Shown: positions 17,711 through 27,347 of the stretch, in pieces
Layout of the letters: each line of letters opens with the position of its first letter
Numbering within the stretch: the stretch's first letter is position 1
NCBI RefSeq assembly: GCF_014698475.1
Contig: NZ_JACJTB010000028.1
Location: forward strand, 1-64,000
DNA: 64,000 nucleotides
Direction: 5' to 3'
Source: Nostoc spongiaeforme FACHB-130
Lineage (GTDB): Bacteria; Cyanobacteriota; Cyanobacteriia; Cyanobacteriales; Nostocaceae
Position numbers and translations under genes: made by a program
The notes under the pieces: model-generated
Seen by the model: the letters and a program-made list of their open reading frames with translations, nothing else
Database searches by the model: none
Told to the model about the DNA's origin: nothing

Positions 17711-20700
17711 TCAATTCCATTCCCCTTGAAAGACAAACGCAGACCAATAATAAGGCGCATTCCATTGAGAATCTCGCCACATCTCTAATTGGGCTTGTCG
17801 CAGTGCAGATGAGGGTTTTAAGCCTTTTTGTAGTATTGCCGAGTAAAACTTGGACATCAACAATGCTGTACTATCATCAGCTACGTCCCACAAACTAGAC
17901 ACAACACTTTTACCACCGGCATACATCAAACCGCCTGTGAGTCCGACTAAACCTTCGCCTTTAACAGTTTTTCCTAGTCCAGTACGACAACCGCTTAATA
18001 CTACCAAGTCAGCAGATAATTTGAGGTTAAAAGTATCAGGGATAGATAACAAGCTTCTTTGGACATCCCCTACTTCGTTCACTACAGACATGACCATACC
18101 CGATCTTTCCGGTCTTTGGCTATCGAGAATCCCATGAGAAGCGAAATGCACAAAGCGATACTGACTAATCTCTGGGTTGATAGCTGCTTGACGGTTCGCT
18201 GCAAAGTCGAATTTGACCAATTTTTGCGAATTTGGAAATAACGACAGAATTTTGTTAGCTTCTTGGCGTGTACCAGGTAATCGCTCATAGAGTTCTTCAT
18301 CGTTAGACTTGGTTAAGCGCGATTTTAATCGTTCGTCGCTGCGGCTAAATATTGGGTCAGCAAATATGGCTAAATTTTTACTGGGTTTGCGAGAATTTTG
18401 CTTATTTCTAATCACAGCCAGAGTAGAAACTGAGGGTAAACCGACGATTTCATGTTTGACCAGTAAAGGTTCAGGTTTGTCTGCTGGAGAATTGGGATGA
18501 GGTAGAGCGTTGAAAGGAATATATTGGAGGATGCCATCAGCCACAATTAATAAGCGTTTTTGTCCTAGTTGACTCGCAACCTGTCCCAAAAGAATTTGAC
18601 TCAACTGCTGGGATGATTGGCGATCGCGCAATGATGGATTTGGTGAAGAAACTGCTGTATAAAATTTTCTGGCTAAAGGTTCTATTTCAGAAAGCTTTGG
18701 TAGTTGATAACTGCTAACACCAGTTTTACTAACTAACCATAAATAACTATTTTCTTCTCCTAATAGATATTCTAAAAGTAATGTGTTATCATCTAAAATT
18801 TCTTTTTGAATTTGCTGAATTTCTACTGGTTTTGCTAATTCAACTGCCCGCGCATCTGATTGTTTTTGATTTTGTTTGCCCAATCTGGAACTTTGATTTG
18901 TTCTATTAATTATCGCTAACAAACTGCGAGCATGAGAGCGTTCACTAGCTTGCAAACCTTGAGTATCATAACCTGCTTTCGGATTTTTTTGATGTAATTG
19001 CATCAAAAAATCTACATAAAACGCATAATAATTTTGTTTTGATTCTAAATATTTAGCTAAACTAGTATAAGACCGATATGGTGTTAGTCTCAGTACATAT
19101 TTATCTTTTTCTTCTCGTTCAGCATTCTCGATTTGAGCGCCTTCTGATTCAATCGTGGCAATTGCTTTTTCTATTTGTGCTTGTGCTTTCTGAAAATTGC
19201 CGCGTTGGCGTTCTAACATGGCTAAACCTAAGTAAGCATCAGCCTCTTGGATAATTTGTTTATTGGTTTGGGATTCAGTTAATGATTTGTTAAAAGATTC
19301 TTCTGCTTTTTGATATTGACGATTGTTTAAATAAGATTTGCCAATTAAATATAGTATTTCTGGTCTATCGTTTTTCAAGATAACTCCAAGAAATGGTTGG
19401 GCAGACAAAGCTTTTTGGTATGCTGCTACAGCTTCAGAATTTCTTCCTAAATCAGTTAAAATTTTTCCTTTTTCTTTACCTAAGTAAGAGATAACAAAGC
19501 CAGAAAACTGAGTAAATTGTGGGTAAGCTTTCTCTAAAGATTGATATTCTGTTTCTAGTATGTTGATTGCTTCTAATTTTAGTTGATTATCTTGGGAAAA
19601 ATAAGAGTCAGCCGCAGATAATAAATTATTAATATATTGATAGTAAGTTTGATCAATTTGTTTCAAAATCACTTGAAATAATGGTTTATATATAGGCCAT
19701 TGTTTTTCTAAAAAATTATTATTATCGCCGATTTCATTATCATTGACGAAATCATTAATCAAAGCGATCGCGAATGGTGCTAATTGTTTTATGAGTGCTT
19801 GCTCGTCTGATTTAAATTTAATTTTAGATGCTAATGAACTAGCCTCAATTATTATACTATTAATTTGATTAACTGCTTGACCAAACTGTTGGACATCAAC
19901 ATATAATTTAGCTTTTGCTACCTTTGGGAACAATTTAATTAAAGATAAGGATGGCGAAGGAGTAGATCCGAGTTTATTAAAATCGATAGATTGCCAAATT
20001 TTTTCGGCATCACTGAAAATATACATAGCCTGCTGATAATCAGCAAGAGCTTGATAAATGCCACTAATATTGAAAAGTGTTTCAGCTTCCCAAAGACGCA
20101 CATCGGGAAGAGGCAAGTATTGCAAAGTTTCACTGTTACCTATTTGTACACCTGAACTTCCACTAGTACCTTTAGTATTGGATGTAGCAATTGCAAAATA
20201 TACGGAACTTGTTTTGATTGATTTAGAATCTTCGTCTGGCTTGTTAACTCCAAGTTTAGCTAGGCTAGGATTTTTACTAAACTTCTGCCACATTTTCAGT
20301 GCTTTGGTATATATTTCCAGTGCCATTTCTTTTTCATCTAGCTCTCGATAATTTAGTGCTAAATTATTTAAAGTTAAAGCTTCCCAAAATGGCATTTGTA
20401 GTTTTTGAAACAGAATAAGTGATTGATTGTAATTTTCAATCGCCTGTTTATATTCTTGAATTTTATTATATGTATTACCTAAGTTATTAAAAACTTTAGC
20501 TTGTCCAATTAAATCTTGCTTTTTCTGAAAAACCTTCAGGGCTTCTTGATATTTAGGAATAGCTTTTTTTTGGTCATCTTTTTCTTTTAAGTCAGCATAG
20601 ATATTAGCAATATTGTTGGTAGCATTTGCAATTCCTAATTCATCCTTGTTAGCCTGGGCTTTATTTAATGCTTGTTGATTAACAAAAAATTTCTCACCTA

Positions 20701-21577
20701 GTTTCTCGGCTAGTTCATTTTCTTTAACTTTAATAATTGCAATGACTTTGTTTTTATCTTTACCTGTATCAAAGGCAACTTCTACATTCTTAAATAAGCC
20801 AAAATCAAATAAATGCTTTATTTGTTGCTGTGTTACCGATTTTAGAAATATTTGTCCTGGTTTAATATTAAACTCCTCTATAATCAATTTTGCAGGAATC
20901 TTCCCTTCAATGGGTTTACCATCTTCATCTATTTCTTTATCGTCGTCTGTAACAAATTTAACTTGAATATCTTCAATTACCCCTTCAGCAACTTCTAGTT
21001 TGACAACACCATTATCATCGACTTGTGGAGGGCCAACTATACTCGACAAGATATAGCCTTTATCTTGATACCATTTATTTAACTGCGCGATATTATTTTG
21101 CAATTTATTTAAATTTAAAGTGCTACCATAATCTTTACTAAAAATGCTATTAACGACTTGTGGCGATAGTATCGTAGAAGCTTTAGATACAGCAGTTACT
21201 TCTACCTTTTTTAAAACTGGGTTAGTTTTGACAATAAAAGTTACACGTACCCCTAATGGAGTATCGGCTGGTTCGGCTCTGACGTTAGAAAACCACCCTG
21301 TAGCGAAAATGGCGTTGATGTCTTCTTGTAATTGTGATCGCGTAGTTTTTTTACCTGGTTTAATCTGAATTGTTTTGTAAACTAAATCTTCTAACTTTTC
21401 TGGTGCGCCTTCTACTACTACTTCTGAGACAAGTACCTGTGTTTCTGCTTCTGTTGGTGGCTGTGGTTGCGTACTGGGAGATGGTTGAGATGATGACTGT
21501 GCTAAAGCAATTAAAGGAAACACCCCAAGCAACTCTGATACTAACAGTAGATTGATGAATATAATTAAACTTTTCAT
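17711..21577 (-). CDS. secreted POTRA-TPR-CHAT fusion protein
   Basis: This protein of about 1288 residues starts at ATG 21577, giving a clear signal peptide (MKSLIIFINLLL...IALAQS). Three POTRA-like modules cover about residues 45-290: 'VLVSEVVVEGAPEKLEDLVY', 'VLKKVEVTAVSKASTILSP' and 'IIEEFNIKPGQIFLKSVTQQ', as in BamA/Omp85. There is no beta-barrel. Tetratricopeptide repeats follow (about 300-900), then a caspase-like CHAT peptidase domain. Its catalytic His is in 'FVHFASHGILD' (about His1148) and Cys in 'VVLSGCRTGLGK' (about Cys1197). Both residues are present, so it should be an active periplasmic Cys peptidase. A longer frame reaches 21703 but would bury the signal peptide. Confidence 0.85.
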   Translation of the reverse strand: MKSLIIFINLLLVSELLGVFPLIALAQSSSQPSPSTQPQPPTEAETQVLVSEVVVEGAPEKLEDLVYKTIQIKPGKKTTRSQLQEDINAIFATGWFSNVRAEPADTPLGVRVTFIVKTNPVLKKVEVTAVSKASTILSPQVVNSIFSKDYGSTLNLNKLQNNIAQLNKWYQDKGYILSSIVGPPQVDDNGVVKLEVAEGVIEDIQVKFVTDDDKEIDEDGKPIEGKIPAKLIIEEFNIKPGQIFLKSVTQQQIKHLFDFGLFKNVEVAFDTGKDKNKVIAIIKVKENELAEKLGEKFFVNQQALNKAQANKDELGIANATNNIANIYADLKEKDDQKKAIPKYQEALKVFQKKQDLIGQAKVFNNLGNTYNKIQEYKQAIENYNQSLILFQKLQMPFWEALTLNNLALNYRELDEKEMALEIYTKALKMWQKFSKNPSLAKLGVNKPDEDSKSIKTSSVYFAIATSNTKGTSGSSGVQIGNSETLQYLPLPDVRLWEAETLFNISGIYQALADYQQAMYIFSDAEKIWQSIDFNKLGSTPSPSLSLIKLFPKVAKAKLYVDVQQFGQAVNQINSIIIEASSLASKIKFKSDEQALIKQLAPFAIALINDFVNDNEIGDNNNFLEKQWPIYKPLFQVILKQIDQTYYQYINNLLSAADSYFSQDNQLKLEAINILETEYQSLEKAYPQFTQFSGFVISYLGKEKGKILTDLGRNSEAVAAYQKALSAQPFLGVILKNDRPEILYLIGKSYLNNRQYQKAEESFNKSLTESQTNKQIIQEADAYLGLAMLERQRGNFQKAQAQIEKAIATIESEGAQIENAEREEKDKYVLRLTPYRSYTSLAKYLESKQNYYAFYVDFLMQLHQKNPKAGYDTQGLQASERSHARSLLAIINRTNQSSRLGKQNQKQSDARAVELAKPVEIQQIQKEILDDNTLLLEYLLGEENSYLWLVSKTGVSSYQLPKLSEIEPLARKFYTAVSSPNPSLRDRQSSQQLSQILLGQVASQLGQKRLLIVADGILQYIPFNALPHPNSPADKPEPLLVKHEIVGLPSVSTLAVIRNKQNSRKPSKNLAIFADPIFSRSDERLKSRLTKSNDEELYERLPGTRQEANKILSLFPNSQKLVKFDFAANRQAAINPEISQYRFVHFASHGILDSQRPERSGMVMSVVNEVGDVQRSLLSIPDTFNLKLSADLVVLSGCRTGLGKTVKGEGLVGLTGGLMYAGGKSVVSSLWDVADDSTALLMSKFYSAILQKGLKPSSALRQAQLEMWRDSQWNAPYYWSAFVFQGEWN

Positions 21578-21755
21578 AACACTGCACCTACGCCAGAAAA
21601 TTAATGTATTTTTTCTGCCATTCTGTTGAGTTATTTGCAAATTTCGAGCAAAAAACTTGTTTTTTATCATAAGGTTATTTAACATCATCTGTAACAAGTT
21701 CAAGATAAGTAAATTTTGTCAATACATCTTTGTAAATAAATATCTCCGCATAAGA

Positions 21756-21968
21756 ATGATAATTCAATTATCCCAAGGCACTATCGGGGGTTCTCATTAT
21801 GGTCAGTGGGCAGCAGAATTAAAACAGATAATGAATCAGGCTGGTTTGTACTCGCTGACATCACATCAAATTGCGCGAATTCACCAACTCATCCAAATCT
21901 ATAATCACAAAGCGCATCACCGCGCACCCGCATTTGTCGCAGAACATTCCCACCAGGACAAATCATGA
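21756..21968 (+). CDS. small conserved protein translationally coupled to a phosphoesterase
   Basis: This 70-residue protein begins 'MIIQLSQGTIGGSHYGQWAA' and ends with a His-rich helix ('QIYNHKAHHRAPAFVAEHSH'). Its TGA overlaps the ATG of the metallophosphoesterase in an ATGA junction, so the two are translated together. No signal peptide or membrane segment is present. I know no function. The frame is open upstream to 21657 but that part is A/T-rich and looks non-coding. Confidence 0.6.
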   Translation: MIIQLSQGTIGGSHYGQWAAELKQIMNQAGLYSLTSHQIARIHQLIQIYNHKAHHRAPAFVAEHSHQDKS

Positions 21969-23683
21969 AAATTTTCCAGCTTTTACTTTTGTTTGTCCTA
22001 TGCTTTACCTTGGTAAGCGTGCATTCCTTTGGGCAAACCATTATGACCGAAGCGCCTCAACTGTTGACAGATCCATTTTTGCAACTACCAACGGCAAACT
22101 CAGTCAGAGTAGTGTGGTTTACTGAGTTTGCCGGGAATCAACATACAGTGGCTTATGGGGAAAATTTGCAGCAAACTGCCAAAGCCACAACGATTAAACT
22201 CAGTCGCACCAGAGAAGACCAAAAATCCAGAGTTGGGAAGCAAAACCAAGATGGACAAGTTTATCAACAACCAACAATGCGGGATATTTGGCGACATGAA
22301 GCGGAGGTGACAGAGTTAACGCCAGGGGTGCGAGTGAATTATCGAGTTAGCAGTACAAGAGAAGATGGCGCGACTGTTAGCAGTGATATTTTTACCCTGA
22401 CAGCTAAACCGGAACCCGGAACACCAATCAAAATCCTGTTAACTTCCGACCATCAACTCAAGCCAATGACCGCCGCCAACCTACAAAAAGTTGTAGAAAC
22501 AGTGGGTAGAGTTGATGCAGTGTTGTTTGCTGGTGATTTGATTAATGTGAGCGATCGCGCCTCGGAATGGTTTGATGATAATCGGGGTAATGCTTTATTT
22601 CCTGGCTTACAAGGTCATGCCAAATACGAAATGCAGCATGATGGCGTGAAAGTAACTTATACAGGTGGGCAAATTATTCAACACGCACCCATGTATAGCT
22701 GCATTGGTAATCATGAAGTCATGGGGCGCTTTGGCCGAAAAAACAGTTTAAATGATGAATTTGATGATACATTTCCCCGCGCTGTTGCTCAAAAACTATA
22801 TAGTGGCAAATCACTGATTGATCATTCTTTTAATACAATTACCTACGAAGAAATTTTGAGCTTACCTGAAAGTAAATCAGGCGGTAAAAAATATTATGCA
22901 GTTAGCTTTGGTGATGTGCGTTTAATAGTTTTATACATCACAAATATGTGGCGCACACCCAAATTAGACGGAAAATCTACAGGTAGATATCGAGAAGCCG
23001 ACAAAGATTTAAATAACCAAGAAAATTGGGGTTATGGGCAGATCATTTATGAGCCAATTGCCAAAGGTAGTACACAATACAATTGGTTAGCGGCAGAACT
23101 CAACAGCCCAGAATTTCAGCAAGCAAAATACAAAGTTGTCATGTTCCATCACCCGCCCCACACCCTGGGCGATAATATAGTGCCAGCTTACACCGACCCA
23201 ATACAAATCAGCGATCGCAATCAGGAGAACAAAATTACATCTGTGCGTTACGAATATCCCAAAAACGCTGACTATATTATCCGTGATGTTGTCCCCTTAC
23301 TCGAAGCTGCTAATGTACAATTAGTCTTTTATGGACATTCCCATTTATGGAATCGCTTTGTTAGTCCTGGGGGAATGCACTTTTTAGAAACCTCAAATGT
23401 AGGTAATACTTATGGTGCTGCTTGGGGCGAAAGAAAGCGAGAAGTTCCCTCCAACTATCAAGAAAAATATGTTGACCTCGGCGACCCCAACGGTTTAGAA
23501 CCCGTGTTGCCAAGCATCGCACCAATATTAGGTGAAGATGGTAAACCAATGCCTTATCTAGCTAGCAATAACATTACTGTTTTTAGTATCTTTGATACCA
23601 GCATAGGTAAAGTAAGTAGCTATCTTTTTGATACGCGCAAACCAGATTCAGAAGTGATCAAATTTGATGAATTTCAGTTGTAA
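21965..23683 (+). CDS. secreted metallophosphoesterase (purple acid phosphatase-like)
   Basis: This 572-residue protein has a signal peptide ('MKIFQLLLLFVLCFTLVS', cut near residue 25). A fibronectin-like N-terminal domain of purple acid phosphatases follows ('NSVRVVWFTEFAGNQHTVAY'), then a calcineurin-like phosphoesterase domain. Metal ligands are seen in 'LLTSDHQ', 'VLFAGDLINVSDR', 'SCIGNHEVMG', 'VVMFHHPPH' and 'LVFYGHSHLWNRF', in family order. It should release phosphate from extracellular phosphoesters in the periplasm. It is coupled to the small upstream gene. No Pho box could be recognised. Confidence 0.88.
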   Translation: MKIFQLLLLFVLCFTLVSVHSFGQTIMTEAPQLLTDPFLQLPTANSVRVVWFTEFAGNQHTVAYGENLQQTAKATTIKLSRTREDQKSRVGKQNQDGQVYQQPTMRDIWRHEAEVTELTPGVRVNYRVSSTREDGATVSSDIFTLTAKPEPGTPIKILLTSDHQLKPMTAANLQKVVETVGRVDAVLFAGDLINVSDRASEWFDDNRGNALFPGLQGHAKYEMQHDGVKVTYTGGQIIQHAPMYSCIGNHEVMGRFGRKNSLNDEFDDTFPRAVAQKLYSGKSLIDHSFNTITYEEILSLPESKSGGKKYYAVSFGDVRLIVLYITNMWRTPKLDGKSTGRYREADKDLNNQENWGYGQIIYEPIAKGSTQYNWLAAELNSPEFQQAKYKVVMFHHPPHTLGDNIVPAYTDPIQISDRNQENKITSVRYEYPKNADYIIRDVVPLLEAANVQLVFYGHSHLWNRFVSPGGMHFLETSNVGNTYGAAWGERKREVPSNYQEKYVDLGDPNGLEPVLPSIAPILGEDGKPMPYLASNNITVFSIFDTSIGKVSSYLFDTRKPDSEVIKFDEFQL

Positions 23684-24038
23684 ATAAGACTGACGCAAAA
23701 ACTCTCTAAAAACTCTTAGGACTTACGCAGACTCTAAAATTTCTTGGCGTTCTACCCTGCGGGAAGCCGCTTGCGCGTCTAATGCGACTTGGCGGTACCC
23801 TGCGGGAAGCCGCTTCGCGTCTACGATAAATTAAGCTTTTTGGGAATTTTTGCGTAAGTCCTGACTTTTATAACTTCGTGTCCTACCCTGTGGGAAGCCG
23901 CTTGCGCGTCTACGTTTCTTCATACTTCTGCGTAAGTCCAAGTACTTATAGTAATGAAAGGGAACAGGGAACGCACCTCTGCTTCCACTCGCCAAGCGGA
24001 GTCGAGGTGTATCCCCTGCTTACACATTATGGAACTTG
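23684..24038. other. repeat-filled intergenic region
   Basis: These 355 bases separate convergent genes and consist mostly of a MITE-like repeat cluster (23718-23940) plus a short segment, 'GCACCTCTGCTTCCACTCGC', typical of cyanobacterial spacers. No coding frame is seen. Confidence 0.6.
23718..23940. repeat. MITE-like repeat cluster with 12-bp inverted ends
   Basis: AGGACTTACGCA at 23718-23729 is the exact reverse complement of TGCGTAAGTCCT at 23851-23862, and a third near-copy lies at 23929-23940. Inside and after are three copies of CCCTGYGGGAAGCCGCTT with CGCGTCT, at about 23755, 23798 and 23886. The arrangement is that of a small non-autonomous element common in Nostocales. Confidence 0.7.
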
Positions 24039-26144
24039 TTAAGCTGCTGTATTTAGCAAACCATTGTGCCGTAACAGCGAAACTGTACTTGGTTCCCGTC
24101 CCCGGAAGGCTTTGAAGATTTCCATTGGATGCTGACTACCACCAAGCGCCAACACAGTATCACGGTAGCGTCTACCAGTGGCTTGAACGGCGGTTTCATC
24201 ATCTAAACCAGCTTCTTCAAAAGCGGCGAAAGCATCTGCACTCAGTACCTCAGCCCATTTATAGCTGTAGTAACCTGCGGCATAGCCACCTTCAAAGATA
24301 TGCCCAAAGGCACACAAGAAAGAATCTTCGGGTAGCGGCGGTAAAACTGTGGTAGTTTTAGCTATACGCTGGCGCACTTGGGCGGGAGTTTCATCACCAC
24401 CAGGAAGATAGCGATCGTGTAATTCTATATCCACAGTGCTGAAGTGAATTTGCCGCAGTGTCGCACTCCCACTCATATAGTTACGTGCTGCTAACAGTTT
24501 TTGGTAATAATGCTCTGGTAATGATTCGCCTGTTTCATAATGCTTCGCCATACCAAACAAAGTCGGGCGTTCATAACACCAATTTTCCATAAATTGGCTT
24601 GGTAATTCCACAGCATCCCACTCGACATTATTCACCCCGGCGGCGCTGCTGTAATCAACTTTGGTTAGCATGTGATGTAAACCATGACCAAATTCGTGGA
24701 ATAATGTCTCTACTTCATAAAAAGTCATTAAACTCGGCTTACCATCAACTGGCGGAGTTTGGTTACACACCAAATAAGCCACAGGCAAGCGCACAGATGT
24801 AGCACCATTATCGTTAATCTTGCCTCGGTTAATGCAGACATCCATCCAAGCACCACCACGCTTTTCGGCAGGACGGCTGTAAGGATCTAAGTAAAAGTAG
24901 GCGACGGGTTTACCTGTTTCGTCAGCAATTTGGAAATATCTAACATCTTCATGCCAAACGGGTGCTTGTCCATCAGCAGGGGTGACGGTAACGCCAAACA
25001 GCCGCTTCACTAGTCCAAATAAACCGTCTAAAACTTGCGGTAAGGGAAAATAAGGACGTAATTCTTCCGTGGTAAAGGAGAATTTTGCTTCCCGTTGGCG
25101 TTCTGCCCAAAAGCTAATATCCCAGTGTTGTAAATCTTGGGCTTCTGATGCGCCTTTGGTAGTGGCAAAAGCTTTGAGTTCGGCTAACTCTTTAACAGCA
25201 GCATCATAACTGACGCTCCGCAGTTCTTCTAACAGTGCTTCGACTGCTGCCACATTGGGAGCCATTTTACTAGCAAGGCTTAACTCAGCAAAGTTTTTGT
25301 AGCCTAATAAATTGGCTAGTTCTTGGCGTAACTCTAAAATCCTCACAATTAAAGGATTATTATCTAACTCACCAGCAGCAGCGCGGGTGATATATGCTTT
25401 ATACAATTTTTCCCGCAAGTCTCGGCGGGTGCTGTGCTGCATGAACGGGCTGTAGCTAGGGAAATCTAAAGTGATGCGCCAAGGGCCATTTTCGGGGGTG
25501 GCGTTTTCTTCCCCAGCCGCACGGGCAGCTTGGGCAGCTAAACTGAGGGAACTTTGGGGTAAACCCTCAACTTCTGCTTTGGTTGTCAGGTTTAAGCTAA
25601 ATGCTTTGGTGGCATCTAATACATGGTTAGAGAATTTTGTGGATAATTCTGCTAACTCCATTTGAATGTCATTAAAGCGATCTCTGGCTTCCCCTGACAA
25701 GCCCACACCCGATAATTCCGCATCTCTGATGGCAGTTTCGATAATGCGTTGCTGGGCTGGTTCTAGGGTTGCCCAAGTATTACTCCCCCGGAGTTGTTTA
25801 AAGGCGTTGTATATAACTTGACTTTGACCAAGTTTATTGCTGAACTGTACCACTTGGGGTTGGACAGTTTCATAAGCTTCGCGCAGCTGGGAACTATTCT
25901 TGACTCCCATTAAATGACTGACTATACCCCAACTCCAAGTCAGCCGTTCGGTGAGTTTTTCTAAGGGTTCGACTAAACCACTCCAAGTCGGCTGGGCGTT
26001 AGCTTCTAAGGTAGCAAATTCCTCATCCAGTTCTTTTAATAACTGCTGGAAGGCCGGAATTACTTGTTCTGCTTGAATCTCAGTAAATGGCGGTAAGCCA
26101 GTACCTCTTAACAAGGGATTTTGGGGAATAGTGGCTGCACTCAT
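24039..26144 (-). CDS. prlC: M3-family oligopeptidase A
   Basis: This 701-residue zinc metallopeptidase breaks down short peptides in the cytoplasm, including cleaved signal peptides. The catalytic zinc motif H-E-F-G-H is in 'ETLFHEFGHGLHHMLTKVDY' (about residue 485), with the third ligand Glu about 26 residues later near 'VEWDAVELPSQFMENW'. Length and the C-terminal 'FGHIFEGGYAAGYYSYKWAE' match oligopeptidase A/dipeptidyl carboxypeptidase. The start ATG at 26144 gives 'SAATIPQNPLLRGTGLPPF'. It is a single gene, convergent with the phosphoesterase. Confidence 0.93.
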   Translation of the reverse strand: MSAATIPQNPLLRGTGLPPFTEIQAEQVIPAFQQLLKELDEEFATLEANAQPTWSGLVEPLEKLTERLTWSWGIVSHLMGVKNSSQLREAYETVQPQVVQFSNKLGQSQVIYNAFKQLRGSNTWATLEPAQQRIIETAIRDAELSGVGLSGEARDRFNDIQMELAELSTKFSNHVLDATKAFSLNLTTKAEVEGLPQSSLSLAAQAARAAGEENATPENGPWRITLDFPSYSPFMQHSTRRDLREKLYKAYITRAAAGELDNNPLIVRILELRQELANLLGYKNFAELSLASKMAPNVAAVEALLEELRSVSYDAAVKELAELKAFATTKGASEAQDLQHWDISFWAERQREAKFSFTTEELRPYFPLPQVLDGLFGLVKRLFGVTVTPADGQAPVWHEDVRYFQIADETGKPVAYFYLDPYSRPAEKRGGAWMDVCINRGKINDNGATSVRLPVAYLVCNQTPPVDGKPSLMTFYEVETLFHEFGHGLHHMLTKVDYSSAAGVNNVEWDAVELPSQFMENWCYERPTLFGMAKHYETGESLPEHYYQKLLAARNYMSGSATLRQIHFSTVDIELHDRYLPGGDETPAQVRQRIAKTTTVLPPLPEDSFLCAFGHIFEGGYAAGYYSYKWAEVLSADAFAAFEEAGLDDETAVQATGRRYRDTVLALGGSQHPMEIFKAFRGREPSTVSLLRHNGLLNTAA

Positions 26145-26237
26145 AGCGTTGTATCAATGCTGATAAATATCTCAATATACTTCTAATGTAGCGATCGCTG
26201 CGATTTTTAGCGTTGCCAGAATGCCGAAATAACCGAA

Positions 26238-26272
26238 TTAGGGAGTAGGGAATAGGGAGTGGGGAGTGGATT
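26238..26272 (+). repeat. GGGGAGT-type heptameric repeat (STRR)
   Basis: Degenerate tandem copies of GGGAGTRGGGAATA lie before the dienelactone hydrolase gene. Similar tracts occur at 27142-27175 and 27311-27342 (reverse complement) and at 48605-48694. Heptameric short tandemly repeated sequences are typical of heterocystous cyanobacteria. Confidence 0.7.
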
Positions 26273-26349
26273 TTTTGACAAATGACAACTTTATTGTCTA
26301 CTTTCCAGGCATAATCATCCCAGATGATTATTTTACTGGGTGTCTTGAG

Positions 26350-27138
26350 ATGAAATTACTGCTTTCTGCACTAATTACACCTGTGGTTGTGGTATTGATT
26401 GCGACACAAACATTGGCAGCAATTCAAACGAAAAATGTTGAATATAAACAAGGAAATACAGTTTTACAAGGCTATCTCGCTTATGATGACGCAATTAAAG
26501 GCAAGCGTCCTGGGGTTTTGGTAGTACATGAATGGAATGGACTACAATCTTATGCCAAACAGCGCACAGAACAGTTAGCGAAACTTGGTTATGTTGCTTT
26601 TGCGGCTGACATTTATGGTAAAGGTATAAGACCAAAGACTCCTGAAGAGTCAGGTAAGCAAGCTACCATTTATCGGAACGATAGAAAATTGTTGCGCGAT
26701 CGCGCCTTAGCTGGGTTAAAAGTATTACAATCAAATCCGCTCACTGATGCTAACCGGATTGCGGCGATCGGTTATTGTTTTGGCGGTGGTACAGTATTAG
26801 AACTTGCCCGTAGCGGTGCCAACATTGCCGGAGTCGTCAGTTTTCACGGCAACCTCGATACACCAAACCCCAACGATGCCAAAAATATCAAAGCTAAAGT
26901 ATTAGTATTGCATGGTGCAGATGATCCATTCGTCCCAGCAGAACAAGTCCAAGGTTTTGAAAACGAAATGCGCCAAGCAAATGTAGACTGGCAATTAATT
27001 TCTTATGGTGGTACAGTACATAGCTTTACTAACCCAGAAAATAAAGGTCAGATAAAAGGAGCATTGTATAACCCAGTTGCTGACCGACGTTCTTGGGAAG
27101 ATATGCGACAATTTTTTGCCGAAATCTTTCGCAAATAA
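26350..27138 (+). CDS. secreted dienelactone hydrolase-family protein
   Basis: This 262-residue alpha/beta hydrolase starts at ATG 26350, giving a signal peptide ('MKLLLSALITPVVVVLIATQ', cut after 'TLAA'). The catalytic triad is Cys in 'AAIGYCFGGGTVLELA', Asp in 'HGADDPFVPAEQ' and His in 'GGTVHSFTNP', the dienelactone hydrolase pattern with Cys in place of Ser. The natural substrate is unknown; such proteins hydrolyse esters or lactones in the periplasm. An upstream TTG at 26266 would extend it through repeat sequence and is rejected. Confidence 0.88.
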   Translation: MKLLLSALITPVVVVLIATQTLAAIQTKNVEYKQGNTVLQGYLAYDDAIKGKRPGVLVVHEWNGLQSYAKQRTEQLAKLGYVAFAADIYGKGIRPKTPEESGKQATIYRNDRKLLRDRALAGLKVLQSNPLTDANRIAAIGYCFGGGTVLELARSGANIAGVVSFHGNLDTPNPNDAKNIKAKVLVLHGADDPFVPAEQVQGFENEMRQANVDWQLISYGGTVHSFTNPENKGQIKGALYNPVADRRSWEDMRQFFAEIFRK

Positions 27139-27347
27139 AAATTAGGGAATAGGGAATAGGGAGTGGGGAGTAGGGTATTTATGAAAATAAGCAATCAAAG
27201 CTGTGGAGGTGTCTGGGGCGTAGAGGCTTCGCTGTGAGCGGTGTATATATCTATTCCCAAGATAGAAGAAAAACCTTTCATCCTAAGCTATACCAATAGT
27301 CAGTACTCATCCCCACTCCCCACTTCCTACTCCCCACTCCCCTAATT

